Assembly: GCA_964581365.1 (NCBI GenBank)
Contig: CAZOOF010000064.1
Coordinates: 1-8,859 of the forward strand
Direction: 5' to 3'
Length of the DNA stretch: 8,859 nucleotides
From: JAITWN01 sp964581365
GTDB lineage: Bacteria > Pseudomonadota > Gammaproteobacteria > SZUA-140
Part shown: piece after piece, positions 1 to 7,067 of the stretch
How the letters are laid out: every line of letters begins with the position of its first letter
How positions within the stretch are numbered: position 1 is the stretch's first letter
The notes under the pieces: generated by a model
Databases searched by the model: none
Told to the model about the DNA's origin: nothing
What the model saw: the letters and a program-made list of their open reading frames with translations, nothing else
Program-made: the position numbers and the translations under genes

Positions 1-2
1 CC

Positions 3-389
3 CTGGTGCGCGCGCTGCAGGCCATCAAGGACCTGAAGGGTGACAACGCCGATCAGGACGTCGGCATCAGTATCGCGCGTCGCGCCATGGAAGAGCCGCT
101 GCGCCAGATCGTCGCCAACGCCGGTGAAGAGCCCTCCGTGGTGCTCAACAAGGTTGTCGAGGGCAAGGGCAACTTCGGCTACAACGCCGCCAATGACACC
201 TTCGGCGACATGGTCGAATTCGGCATCCTGGATCCGACCAAGGTTACCCGCACGGCGCTGCAGAACGCCGCTTCGGTGGCCGGTCTGATGATCACCACAG
301 AAGCCATGGTGGCTGAACTGCCGCAGGAGAACAAGCCGGGCGCTGGTGCCGGCATGGGCGGCATGGGTGGCATGGGCGACATGATGTAA
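3..389 (+). CDS. groL: Chaperonin GroEL, C-terminal part (5' truncated by window edge)
   Basis: This is the last 128 codons of the 60 kDa chaperonin, the ATP-driven cytosolic folding machine that works as a double heptameric ring with GroES. The reading frame is open from the window edge and ends in TAA at 387-389. The visible part covers the end of the intermediate and equatorial domains. It has the conserved block RAMEEPLRQIV, then GEEPSVV, GYNAAN, GILDPTKVTR and AASVAGLMITTEAMV, in the order found in the E. coli protein. It closes with the Gly-Met rich tail (GGMGGMGDMM) that projects into the folding cavity. The upstream part of the gene, and any groES, lie outside the window. A strong terminator follows 23 bases after the stop, so groL is the last gene of its transcript. 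Identification is secure; only the length is unknown. Confidence 0.97.
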   Translation: MVRALQAIKDLKGDNADQDVGISIARRAMEEPLRQIVANAGEEPSVVLNKVVEGKGNFGYNAANDTFGDMVEFGILDPTKVTRTALQNAASVAGLMITTEAMVAELPQENKPGAGAGMGGMGGMGDMM

Positions 390-412
390 TCATTGCCGTT
401 GCGGCCATGACA

Positions 413-443
413 AACGCCCCGGGAAACCGGGGCGTTTTTTTTT
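413..443 (+). terminator. Intrinsic terminator after groL
   Basis: A perfect 10-bp GC-rich stem (413-422 pairing with 427-436) closes a GAAA tetraloop (423-426). Nine consecutive T residues (435-443) follow on the + strand. This is a textbook rho-independent terminator for groL transcription. Read on the minus strand the same stem is followed only by a short T-rich stretch (GTTTGT), so it may stop pilU transcription less efficiently. No other terminator is evident between the two convergent genes. Confidence 0.93.
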
Positions 444-501
444 GCATAAAGGGGCGGCCCGCGGCGGTTCCAGGCCGGTAACTCAGAGGCGCTTCGCCCG
501 C

Positions 502-1647
502 TCACATCGACAGCGCCCGGAATCCCGGCCTGCCATCGTCACTGTCCGCCAAGTGCAGCTTGTCGGCCGCACTGCTGCGTTCGGCATCCTTCTCCTCGAG
601 ATCGATGCGCAGACGCAGATTGTTCTGCGAGTCGGCGTTGCGCAGCGCTTCTTCATAGGAAATGCGGCCGGCCTTGTACAGCTTGTAGAGCGCGCCGTCG
701 AAGGTCTGCATACCGATATTCTCCGAACGCTCCATCACTTCCTTGATCTTGTGGATCTCGCCCTTGAGGATCAGATCGCTCACCAGCGGCGAGTTGATCA
801 GCACCTCGAATGCAGCGACACGCTTGCCATCCAGCGTCGGGATGAGACGCTGGGACACGATACCGCGCACGTTCAGCGACAGGTCCATCAGCAGCTGATT
901 GCGCCGCTCCTCAGGAAAGAAGTTAATGATGCGATCGAATGCCTGGTTGGCGTTGTTCGCGTGCAGCGTCGAGATCGCCAGGTGTCCGGTTTCCGCGAAG
1001 GAAATGGCGTACTCCATGGTTTCGCGATCGCGCACCTCGCCGATGAGAATGACGTCAGGCGCCTGACGCAGCGTGTTTTTCAGGGCCTCTTCGTAGCTGG
1101 CGGTGTCATCACCGACCTCGCGCTGGGTGATGATCGAGCGCTTGTGAGCATAGATGTACTCGATCGGATCCTCGATGGTGATGATATGTCCGGCGCTGGT
1201 GCTGTTGCGGTAATCGATCAGCGCCGCGAGCGAAGAGGACTTACCGGAGCCGGTCGCGCCGACGAACAGGATCAGGCCGCGCTTCTGCATCACCAGCTTA
1301 CTGAGAATCGGCGGCAGGCCGAGTTCTTCCATGGTCGGAATCCGCGTCTTGATATTGCGGATGACGAGACCGATCTGATTGCGCTGTTTGAAGATATTGA
1401 CGCGGAAACGGCCGACCTTGGTCGCTGAAATCGCCAGGTTCATCTCGGGATTCTTCTCGAAGCTCGCCTGCTGCTCCGGCGACATCAGACTGTATGCAAT
1501 CTGCTTGGTCGATCCCGGCGCCAGAGGCGTCTTATCGACAGGCACCATCTGACCGTGTACACGGATGCAGGGAGGTGCACCAACCGTGAGATAGAGATCC
1601 GATCCCTCGCGGGACACCATGAGCTTCAGATAGTCGGCGAACTCCAT
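502..1647 (-). CDS. pilU: Type IV pilus retraction ATPase PilU
   Basis: This encodes a 381-residue secretion-type hexameric ATPase of the PilT/PilU branch, acting at the cytoplasmic base of the type IV pilus to help depolymerise pilin during twitching. Visible motifs are Walker A GATGSGKS (130-137), the Asp box around EDPIE (159-163), Walker B LIGEVRD (201-207) and the His box between H222 and H229 (STLH). The C-terminus favours PilU over PilT: NSPLVSDLILKGEIHKIKEVMERS, GMQTFDGAL and NADSQNNLRLRIDL (337-350), followed by a 31-residue charged tail. PilT's usual AIRNLI motif is absent. The start at 1647 gives the usual family length and has an AAAGAGG ribosome site five bases upstream. The frame stays open to 1797, but that extension is Gly/Arg-rich and not family-like. 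No pilT is visible in the window, and the gene diverges from glnE. Confidence 0.93.
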   Translation of the reverse strand: MEFADYLKLMVSREGSDLYLTVGAPPCIRVHGQMVPVDKTPLAPGSTKQIAYSLMSPEQQASFEKNPEMNLAISATKVGRFRVNIFKQRNQIGLVIRNIKTRIPTMEELGLPPILSKLVMQKRGLILFVGATGSGKSSSLAALIDYRNSTSAGHIITIEDPIEYIYAHKRSIITQREVGDDTASYEEALKNTLRQAPDVILIGEVRDRETMEYAISFAETGHLAISTLHANNANQAFDRIINFFPEERRNQLLMDLSLNVRGIVSQRLIPTLDGKRVAAFEVLINSPLVSDLILKGEIHKIKEVMERSENIGMQTFDGALYKLYKAGRISYEEALRNADSQNNLRLRIDLEEKDAERSSAADKLHLADSDDGRPGFRALSM

Positions 1648-1687
1648 AACTGCCTCTTTGCTTGTGCCTTGCGGCGACGGGGATGAT

Positions 1688-1710
1688 CCGATAGCTTGTA
1701 TCGGCCGGCC
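1688..1710. repeat. Inverted repeat CCGATA-N5-TATCGG next to GGCCGGCC
   Basis: CCGATA (1688-1693) and TATCGG (1699-1704) are perfect 6-base arms around a 5-base spacer (GCTTG). The right arm runs into an 8-base palindrome, GGCCGGCC (1703-1710). The element sits about 40-60 bases upstream of the pilU start and about 80-100 bases upstream of glnE. This is a reasonable place for a regulator binding site or a leader hairpin. No T-tract follows, so it is not an intrinsic terminator. The bound factor, if any, is unknown. Confidence 0.45.
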
Positions 1711-1747
1711 GCCGCCATACATTGAGCGCTCGTCCCGCCCGCCCCCG

Positions 1748-1759
1748 CCGGAATTCCGG
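1748..1759. repeat. Perfect 12-base palindrome CCGGAATTCCGG
   Basis: Positions 1748-1759 form a perfect self-complementary 12-mer centred about 38 bases before the glnE start. A related half, CCGGA, recurs at 1776-1780. Its position between the weak glnE promoter candidate and the start codon would suit an operator, but a chance palindrome in GC-rich DNA is possible. I do not recognise it as a known operator. Confidence 0.35.
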
Positions 1760-1791
1760 AAGCGGAAACAAATGCCCGGAGCGACGACAAG

Positions 1792-4701
1792 TTGCATTCA
1801 GTTCCACCAGCTCTGACCAGGCGCGTCCCCGCTCCGCTGCGAGCCGAGGTCGAACGCGCCTGGGAAGCCTACGCCGAGGCCTGCGCAGACGCCGGGCAGC
1901 CCGTGATCCGCAATACCGAGATCCTCGCCACGCTCGGACAGGTCTGGGCGGGAAGCCGGTTTGTGGCCCAGAGTTGCGCGCTCGATCCCGCCATGCTCAC
2001 CGACCTCCTGGACAGCGGCGACCTGCTGCACAACTATGGCCCGGACGGCTACCAGCACCGCCTGTCCCGTTACACCAGCTCCTGCACGGACGAAGCGGCG
2101 CTCATGAAGACGCTGCGCCGCCTGCGCCGCCGAGAAATGGTGCGCATCGCCTGGCGCGATCTGTGCGGATGGAGCGGGCTCGAAACGACACTCAGGGAAA
2201 CCTCCTGGCTGGCCGAAGCAGCGATCGATTGCGCTCTGTCGCGGCTGACACACTGGGCGGTACAGGAGGACGGCCAGCCGCGCGATGCCGCAGGAAATCC
2301 CATAGGGCTGGCGGTGCTCGGCATGGGCAAACTCGGCGCCTGGGAGCTCAATTTCTCTTCCGACATCGATCTGATCTATGCCTACGCCGCCGACGGCGAA
2401 ACCGCAGGTCCCCGCAGCAGGCAGCACAACGATCACTTTCAGGAGATCGGCAGACAGCTGGTCCATACCCTCTCCAGGATCGACGAGGACGGGTTCGTCT
2501 TTCGCGTCGACCTGCGCCTGCGGCCCTATGGCGATGCCGGCCCACTCGCCATGAGCATGGCGCAGATCGAGGACTACTATCAGATCCAGGGCCGCGAGTG
2601 GGAACGCTATGCGATGATCAAAGCTCGTCCGGTCGGCGGCGACCGGGCGACCGGCGATGCCCTGCTCCGTCTGCTGCGCCCGTTCGTTTACCGCAAGTAT
2701 CTGGACTACGGCGTATTCGATTCGCTGCGTGAAATGAAGTCGATGATCGATCGTGAAGCGGCACGGCGCGGCATGGAGGACGACATCAAGCGCGGCCCCG
2801 GCGGCATTCGCGAAATCGAATTCATCGGCCAGACCTATCAGTTGATCCGGGGTGGCCGCGAACCGGCGCTGCGGGAACAGCGCATCCTCGTGGTACTGGA
2901 TCGGCTGGCGAAAGCCGGGCATTTGCCCGTGGAAACCAGTCGAGAACTCGCAAGCTCCTATAGCTATTTGCGCCGCCTGGAGAACCGCCTGCAGATCTTC
3001 GCCGACGAACAGACCCACCGGCTCCCTCAATCCACGCCGGAGCGGGAACGCCTGGCCTGGACGATGGGACATGAAGGCGCCGATGGCTTCGAGCAGACTC
3101 TGAACTCGCATCGACAGCGGGTGCGCGAGCACTTCGACCACATCTTCGCCGGCGCCGCGCGCAGCAGACCCGTCAGCGCATCCGGTCCCGACTACGCCGC
3201 GCTCTGGAATGCCGCCGCCGCAATTCCGGCCCGGCTCGCCGCAGCGCCCGTGGAGGTGGAGAGTCTGGCCGGAGGCCCGCTTCCCGGTTTCGGAGATGAG
3301 GGCTGGAGACGGCTTGCGGCGCTGAGAGACAGTTACCTCTATCGCTCGCTCAGCGCGCTCGGCCGCTCCCGCATGGACCGGCTGATGCCCATGCTGCTGG
3401 AAGCCGTCGCGATGGCATCAGATCCAGCAACCACCCTGCCCCGCGTACTGGAATTCATCGAGCACGTCGCCCGCCGCACCGCCTATCTGGCCCTGCTGGC
3501 GGACAATCCAATGGTGCTGACGCAAATGGTCGAATTGTGCGCGGCCAGTCCGTGGATCGCCCGCATGCTCGGCGAACAGCCCCTGCTGCTCGACGAACTC
3601 ATCGACCCTAGCTCCCTGGAAAGACCGCTGACGCGCCCGGCTCTCGAGAGCGAAATCGCAGCCCGCCTGTCCGCTGTCGAGAAGAACGACCTCGAACAGC
3701 AGATGGAAGCGTTGCGCCAGTTCAAGCAGGCGAACGTACTCCGCGTCGCTGCTGCCGACATCAGGGGCAGCATGCCGCTGATGGTGGTCAGCGACCACCT
3801 GACCGACATTGCCGAGGTTTGTCTCGCCACCGTACTGCAGCTGGCGGTCGCTCACACCGTGGCCCGCAACGAGGAGTACCGGCAAGCGATCGATCGTGGT
3901 TTCGCCATCGTTGCCTACGGCAAGCTGGGCGGTATCGAACTCGGCTACGGTTCCGATCTCGACATCGTCTTTCTCCATGGCAGCAGCGCCGAGAATGCTG
4001 CCGGATCGGTGTACACCCGCATCGGGCAGCGCATCATCCACATGCTGAGCGCCCACACCCCGGCCGGAGTGCTGTACCCGGTCGATCTGCGGCTGCGGCC
4101 GAGCGGGAGCTCGGGACTGCTGGTCAGCTCGATGGATGCGTTTGAGGAATATCAGCGCAACCAGGCCTGGACCTGGGAACATCAGGCACTGGTGCGAGCC
4201 CGGATCGTGGCCGCCGTCGGCGATCCTGCCGTGGCGCGCCGCTTCGAGGAGCTGCGACACTTGGTGCTCGCCCGCCCGCGAGACAGCGCTGTCCTGGCCG
4301 CCGAAATCGAGGACATGCGCGAGCGCATGCGGCGCGAACTCAGCCGGGGGAGTGAGCAGCATTTCGACCTCAAACAGGATCGCGGCGGCATCGTCGACAT
4401 CGAATTCATCGTCCAGTATGCGGTGCTGCGCTGGGCGGCGACCCATCCGAAACTGCTGCGCTGGACCGACAACATCCGTCTGCTCGAAACCCTGAAGAAC
4501 GAGGGTCTGCTGGATGAGCGCGAGGCCGCGGCCATGATCGATGCCTACCGGGCGCTCCGGAGCCGGGTCCATCGCCTGGCCCTGCAGGAGATCTCACCCG
4601 CCCTGACCCCGGCGGACGAGTTTGCCACCGAGCGCGAGACCGTCACCTCGGTCTGGCATGAGTTGATCGATTCGGCCCGCCGGGAGGCATCGCCGCGATG
4701 A
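1792..4701 (+). CDS. glnE: Bifunctional glutamine synthetase adenylyltransferase / adenylyl-removing enzyme
   Basis: This 969-residue protein attaches AMP to glutamine synthetase and removes it, tuning nitrogen assimilation in response to glutamine and the PII signal protein. It has both nucleotidyltransferase halves of the E. coli enzyme (946 residues). The N-terminal adenylyl-removing domain has GMGKLGAWELNFSSDIDL (from G177, metal ligands D191 and D193), followed by GPGGIREIEF (335-344). The C-terminal adenylyl-transferring domain has GKLGGIELGYGSDLDI (from G710, D722 and D724), followed by RGGIVDIEF (864-872). Both Asp pairs are intact, so both activities are expected. The start is a TTG with GGAG at 1778-1781. 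An ATG at 1772 is in another frame and soon stops, and I find no ATG or GTG upstream in frame. The gene diverges from pilU and precedes ilvE by 121 bases. No glnA, glnB or glnD is visible. Confidence 0.97.
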   Translation: MHSVPPALTRRVPAPLRAEVERAWEAYAEACADAGQPVIRNTEILATLGQVWAGSRFVAQSCALDPAMLTDLLDSGDLLHNYGPDGYQHRLSRYTSSCTDEAALMKTLRRLRRREMVRIAWRDLCGWSGLETTLRETSWLAEAAIDCALSRLTHWAVQEDGQPRDAAGNPIGLAVLGMGKLGAWELNFSSDIDLIYAYAADGETAGPRSRQHNDHFQEIGRQLVHTLSRIDEDGFVFRVDLRLRPYGDAGPLAMSMAQIEDYYQIQGREWERYAMIKARPVGGDRATGDALLRLLRPFVYRKYLDYGVFDSLREMKSMIDREAARRGMEDDIKRGPGGIREIEFIGQTYQLIRGGREPALREQRILVVLDRLAKAGHLPVETSRELASSYSYLRRLENRLQIFADEQTHRLPQSTPERERLAWTMGHEGADGFEQTLNSHRQRVREHFDHIFAGAARSRPVSASGPDYAALWNAAAAIPARLAAAPVEVESLAGGPLPGFGDEGWRRLAALRDSYLYRSLSALGRSRMDRLMPMLLEAVAMASDPATTLPRVLEFIEHVARRTAYLALLADNPMVLTQMVELCAASPWIARMLGEQPLLLDELIDPSSLERPLTRPALESEIAARLSAVEKNDLEQQMEALRQFKQANVLRVAAADIRGSMPLMVVSDHLTDIAEVCLATVLQLAVAHTVARNEEYRQAIDRGFAIVAYGKLGGIELGYGSDLDIVFLHGSSAENAAGSVYTRIGQRIIHMLSAHTPAGVLYPVDLRLRPSGSSGLLVSSMDAFEEYQRNQAWTWEHQALVRARIVAAVGDPAVARRFEELRHLVLARPRDSAVLAAEIEDMRERMRRELSRGSEQHFDLKQDRGGIVDIEFIVQYAVLRWAATHPKLLRWTDNIRLLETLKNEGLLDEREAAAMIDAYRALRSRVHRLALQEISPALTPADEFATERETVTSVWHELIDSARREASPR

Positions 4702-4727
4702 ACCGGCGCCCGTTTTTAGGCTACAAT
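4698..4727 (+). promoter_or_regulatory. Candidate sigma-70 promoter for the ilvE operon
   Basis: TACAAT at 4722-4727 matches the -10 consensus at five of six positions. An ATGAAC at 4698-4703 lies 18 bases upstream and matches the -35 consensus at three of six, overlapping the glnE stop codon. Transcription would start near 4734, giving a leader of roughly 90 bases before ilvE. I see no leader peptide rich in Ile, Leu or Val codons and no terminator-antiterminator pair, so classical attenuation is not supported. glnE read-through could also supply ilvE. Confidence 0.42.
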
Positions 4728-4811
4728 CCATGGCTCGCACATCGGGGCCAGAGACGTGTTTTCCCTCCCGGCAAACAGCTCTCTGGGTCTGGTTCCATCG
4801 GGCAAATCTTC

Positions 4812-4816
4812 AGGAG
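4812..4816 (+). promoter_or_regulatory. Ribosome binding site that sets the ilvE start
   Basis: AGGAG lies six bases before the ATG at 4823. The frame is open further upstream to an ATG at 4730. However, that ATG has no comparable site, overlaps the candidate -10 region and would add 31 residues that are not IlvE-like. The 4823 start is therefore preferred. Confidence 0.8.
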
Positions 4817-4822
4817 TACGGC

Positions 4823-5752
4823 ATGAGCGTGGCAGGAATGGACGATCGAGACGGCGTCATCTGGCTGGATGGCGAACTGGTGCCTTGGCGGGAGGCGCGC
4901 GTGCATGTGCTCACGCACACGCTCCACTACGGTCTCGGCGTCTTTGAAGGCATCCGCGCCTATCGCACCGCGCGTGGCCCGGCCGTCTTCCGTCTGCAGG
5001 AGCACACCGATCGCCTGTTCCGGTCCGCGCACATCCTCAACATGCCGATGCCCTGGGATCGGGACACGATCAACGAAGGCATACGCACGGTGGTCCGCGA
5101 AAACGGCCTGGAGTCCGGGTATATTCGTCCGATGTGCTTCTACGGCGCGGAAGGCATGGGCCTGCGCGCCGACAATCTGAAGACCCATGTCGTGATCGCC
5201 GCCTGGGCCTGGGGCGCCTACATGGGCGCGGAGAACCTGGAGAAGGGCATTCGGGTTCGCACCTCGTCCTACACCCGGCACCACGTCAACGTGACGATGT
5301 GCAAGGCCAAGACCAACGGCAACTACGTCAACTCGATTCTGGCACTGAACGAAGCGCTGGCCTCGGGCTGCGACGAAGCGATGCTGCTCGACACCGAGGG
5401 ATATGTGGCTGAAGGCAGCGGCGAGAATATCTTCATCGTCCGTGACGGACGCCTCTACACGCCCGAGCTGACCTCGGCGCTCGACGGCATCACCCGCGAC
5501 ACGATCATCCGTCTCGCGGGAGAGCTCGGCATCGAAGTGCGCGAAAAGCGCATCACGCGCGATGAAGTCTACGTCGCCGACGAAGCCTTCTTCACCGGCA
5601 CCGCCGCCGAGGTGACCCCGATTCGCATCGTCGACGGCCGCGCCATCGGCAATGGTACCCGCGGCCCGATCACCGAACGCCTGCAGAGCACGTATTTCGA
5701 TCAGGTTCACGGCCGGCGCGAACAGAACCCTGAATGGCTGACCTATATATAG
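4823..5752 (+). CDS. ilvE: Branched-chain amino acid aminotransferase
   Basis: This 309-residue, fold-type IV PLP enzyme transfers the amino group between glutamate and the 2-keto acids of leucine, isoleucine and valine, the last step of their synthesis. It matches E. coli IlvE in length and order: IWLDGELVPWREARVHVLTHTLHYGLGVFEGIRAY near the N-terminus, YIRPMCFYG, and WGAYMGAENLEKGI. KAKTNGNY follows, in which K163 is the expected Schiff-base lysine. Then come GYVAEGSGENIF, with E197 expected to contact the PLP ring nitrogen, then DGITRDTIIRLAGELGIEV, and FFTGTAAEVTPI at the C-terminal cofactor phosphate site. The enzyme should be cytosolic. It heads a tight run with the zinc-finger and glycosyltransferase genes. 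A D-amino acid aminotransferase or 4-amino-4-deoxychorismate lyase shares the fold, but the full-length match to IlvE makes those unlikely. Confidence 0.95.
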   Translation: MSVAGMDDRDGVIWLDGELVPWREARVHVLTHTLHYGLGVFEGIRAYRTARGPAVFRLQEHTDRLFRSAHILNMPMPWDRDTINEGIRTVVRENGLESGYIRPMCFYGAEGMGLRADNLKTHVVIAAWAWGAYMGAENLEKGIRVRTSSYTRHHVNVTMCKAKTNGNYVNSILALNEALASGCDEAMLLDTEGYVAEGSGENIFIVRDGRLYTPELTSALDGITRDTIIRLAGELGIEVREKRITRDEVYVADEAFFTGTAAEVTPIRIVDGRAIGNGTRGPITERLQSTYFDQVHGRREQNPEWLTYI

Positions 5753-5763
5753 GACACGGCAGC

Positions 5764-5770
5764 GGAGGAG
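5764..5770 (+). promoter_or_regulatory. Ribosome binding site that sets the zinc-finger gene start
   Basis: GGAGGAG, close to the full anti-Shine-Dalgarno match, lies five bases before the ATG at 5776. This favours 5776 over an in-frame ATG at 5734 that would overlap the end of ilvE by 19 bases. Confidence 0.85.
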
Positions 5771-5775
5771 ACAGC

Positions 5776-6009
5776 ATGAGCAGCACCCATAGCGAACAGA
5801 CTGGGTCCATCCAGCCGAACGCGCAGCGCCATTACCGGGTGACGCGCGCGGACCTGCCGCTGCACTGCCCCATGCCAGGCATGAGCCGGTGGAATTCGCA
5901 CCCGCGTGTTTTCCTGCCCATCGAACAGGAAGGCGAATCGCGCTGCCCTTATTGCGGAACCATTTATACCCTGGTCGACTCCGCTGACGGGACGCCGCCA
6001 TCAGCCTGA
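5776..6009 (+). CDS. Small CHCC-type zinc-finger domain protein
   Basis: This is a 77-residue protein with no signal peptide or membrane segment, so it is probably cytosolic. The candidate zinc ligands are C31 (in LHCPMPG), H42 (in WNSHPRVFLPI), C57 and C60 (in CPYCG), followed by a short TIYTLV strand. This C-H-C-C arrangement matches the zf-CHCC family, whose eukaryotic relative is the NDUFS6 accessory subunit of respiratory complex I. The bacterial members are mostly uncharacterised. Residues 1-20 are polar and probably disordered. The gene sits 23 bases after ilvE and ends five bases before the GT9 start, so it is surely co-transcribed. From what I recall, similar small genes occur next to ilvE and heptosyltransferase genes in other Gammaproteobacteria, but I cannot confirm this here. 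The fold call is firm; the function is unknown. Confidence 0.85.
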   Translation: MSSTHSEQTGSIQPNAQRHYRVTRADLPLHCPMPGMSRWNSHPRVFLPIEQEGESRCPYCGTIYTLVDSADGTPPSA

Positions 6010-6014
6010 ATGAG

Positions 6015-7067
6015 TTGTCCGCGGCTCCTCGTACGCTCTGCCTGCTCCGGCTGTCCGCCCTGGGCGATGTAACGCACGCCGTCCCGGTGGTCCGCGCGCT
6101 GCAGCGTTGCTGGCCCGAGACCCGCCTGACCTGGATCATCGGGTATCCGGAACACCGTTTGCTCGAAGGCATGGACGGCGTCGAGTTCCTCGTCTACGAC
6201 AAGCGCTCGGGGTTCCGTGGCATGCGTCAGTTGTGGCGCAGCCTGAGATCCCGGCGATTCGACGTCCTCCTGCACATGCAGCTAGCACTGCGCGCCAACC
6301 TCCTCGCCCGCGGCATACGGGCACAGCGCCGGATCGGCTACGATCACGCTCGAAGCAAGGAAGGACACGGACTGGTTATCAACGAACGCATTCCGGCCGA
6401 CGGTCATCATGTCCTCGACGTGTTCAGCAACTTCCTGCGCCCGCTCGGTCTGCAGCAGGACAAGGTGGAATGGCGCTTGCCGGTTCCTAACGAAGCCCAT
6501 CGATGGGCGGAAGAACAGCTCCCTGGTGAGCAGCCAACCCTGATCATCTCGGCCTGTTCCAGCCATGCGCTGCGCAACTGGTCGGCGGAACGTTACGCCG
6601 CGGTAGCCGATCACGCCGCCGCCGCAAGCTGGCGCATTGCGCTGTGCGGCGGACGCAGCGCGCTCGAGCGCGCCACCGCCAACGCCATCATCGAAAACAT
6701 GAAGGCGCCAGCGATCGATCTGGTCGGCAAGGATACGCTCAAGCAGTTCATCGCACTGCTCGCGCGCGCGGGCGCGCTGCTGGCGCCGGACTCCGGACCG
6801 GTACATATCGCCAATGCCGTGGGAACGCCGGTTCTGGGGCTGTATGCATGCACCGATCCACGCCGTTCCGGCCCGTACTCGGACCTGCGGTGGACGGTTG
6901 ACCGCTATGACGAGGCAGCGAGAAAATTCATGCGACGCCCGGCAACCGAACTGCGCTGGGGACAGAAAATCGAGGTGCCCGGAGCCATGGAACTGATACA
7001 GGTCGATGACGTGATCGAGCGTTTCGACGAATTGAGGCGCTTGCACGCCGCCGGAGCACCGGCATGA
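6015..7067 (+). CDS. GT9-family ADP-heptose:LPS heptosyltransferase-like protein
   Basis: This 350-residue GT-B fold enzyme is predicted to add an L-glycero-D-manno-heptose (or similar sugar) to the inner core of lipopolysaccharide at the inner face of the cytoplasmic membrane. The N-terminus has the GT9 signature LLRLSALGDVTHAVPVVRAL, with D18 aligned to the catalytic Asp of WaaC. The C-terminal half has PDSGPVHIANAVGTPVLGLY, with D259 and H264 in the nucleotide-sugar site. ACSSHALRNWSAERYAAVADHA lies between the lobes. Arg replaces the Lys found before the GD motif in E. coli WaaC. Whether it is heptosyltransferase I, II or a third type cannot be settled, so no symbol is given. The start is TTG at 6015, since an in-frame TGA at 5985-5987 limits extension. 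The gene overlaps the next one by four bases (ATGA), which indicates coupling. Confidence 0.87.
   Translation: MSAAPRTLCLLRLSALGDVTHAVPVVRALQRCWPETRLTWIIGYPEHRLLEGMDGVEFLVYDKRSGFRGMRQLWRSLRSRRFDVLLHMQLALRANLLARGIRAQRRIGYDHARSKEGHGLVINERIPADGHHVLDVFSNFLRPLGLQQDKVEWRLPVPNEAHRWAEEQLPGEQPTLIISACSSHALRNWSAERYAAVADHAAAASWRIALCGGRSALERATANAIIENMKAPAIDLVGKDTLKQFIALLARAGALLAPDSGPVHIANAVGTPVLGLYACTDPRRSGPYSDLRWTVDRYDEAARKFMRRPATELRWGQKIEVPGAMELIQVDDVIERFDELRRLHAAGAPA

Larger units (their letters stand above)
1648..1791. promoter_or_regulatory. Divergent pilU-glnE intergenic region
   Basis: This 144-base gap must carry the 5' signals of both pilU (leftward) and glnE (rightward). I see the pilU ribosome site at 1653-1659, two inverted repeats listed separately, and only weak promoter matches. 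For glnE, TTGTAT (1696-1701) and TACATT (1718-1723) lie 16 bases apart, matching the sigma-70 consensus at about three and four of six positions. I found no convincing sigma-54 element on the + strand and no clear promoter for pilU. An open extension of the pilU frame runs through this gap but is not protein-like. The claim that both genes are driven from here follows from gene orientation, not from a strong promoter sequence. Confidence 0.5.

Noticed and set aside
330..386. Tandem GGCATGGG repeats
   Set aside because: They are simply the codons of the Gly-Gly-Met tail of GroEL, a normal feature of the family.
442..1428. 328-codon open frame on the + strand opposite pilU
   Set aside because: It starts just after the groL terminator and is antisense to pilU, whose ATPase motifs are clear.
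1648..1797. Upstream extension of pilU to 1797
   Set aside because: The extra 50 residues are Gly/Arg-rich and atypical, and the 1647 start has a ribosome site and gives the usual PilU length.
1798..3141. 447-codon open frame on the minus strand inside glnE
   Set aside because: It is fully antisense to an unmistakable glnE and has no recognisable domain. Long antisense frames are common in GC-rich genes.
3418..4572. 384-codon open frame on the minus strand inside the 3' half of glnE
   Set aside because: It is a shadow of the adenylyltransferase domain, with no recognisable motif or family.
4730..4822. Upstream extension of ilvE from the ATG at 4730, or a leader peptide there
   Set aside because: The extra residues are not IlvE-like, the ATG overlaps the promoter candidate, and there is no run of Ile, Leu or Val codons. 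AGGAG clearly serves the ATG at 4823.
4721..6172. 483-codon open frame on the minus strand across ilvE and the zinc-finger gene
   Set aside because: It is antisense to two well-supported genes. The translation has low complexity and looks like no known family.
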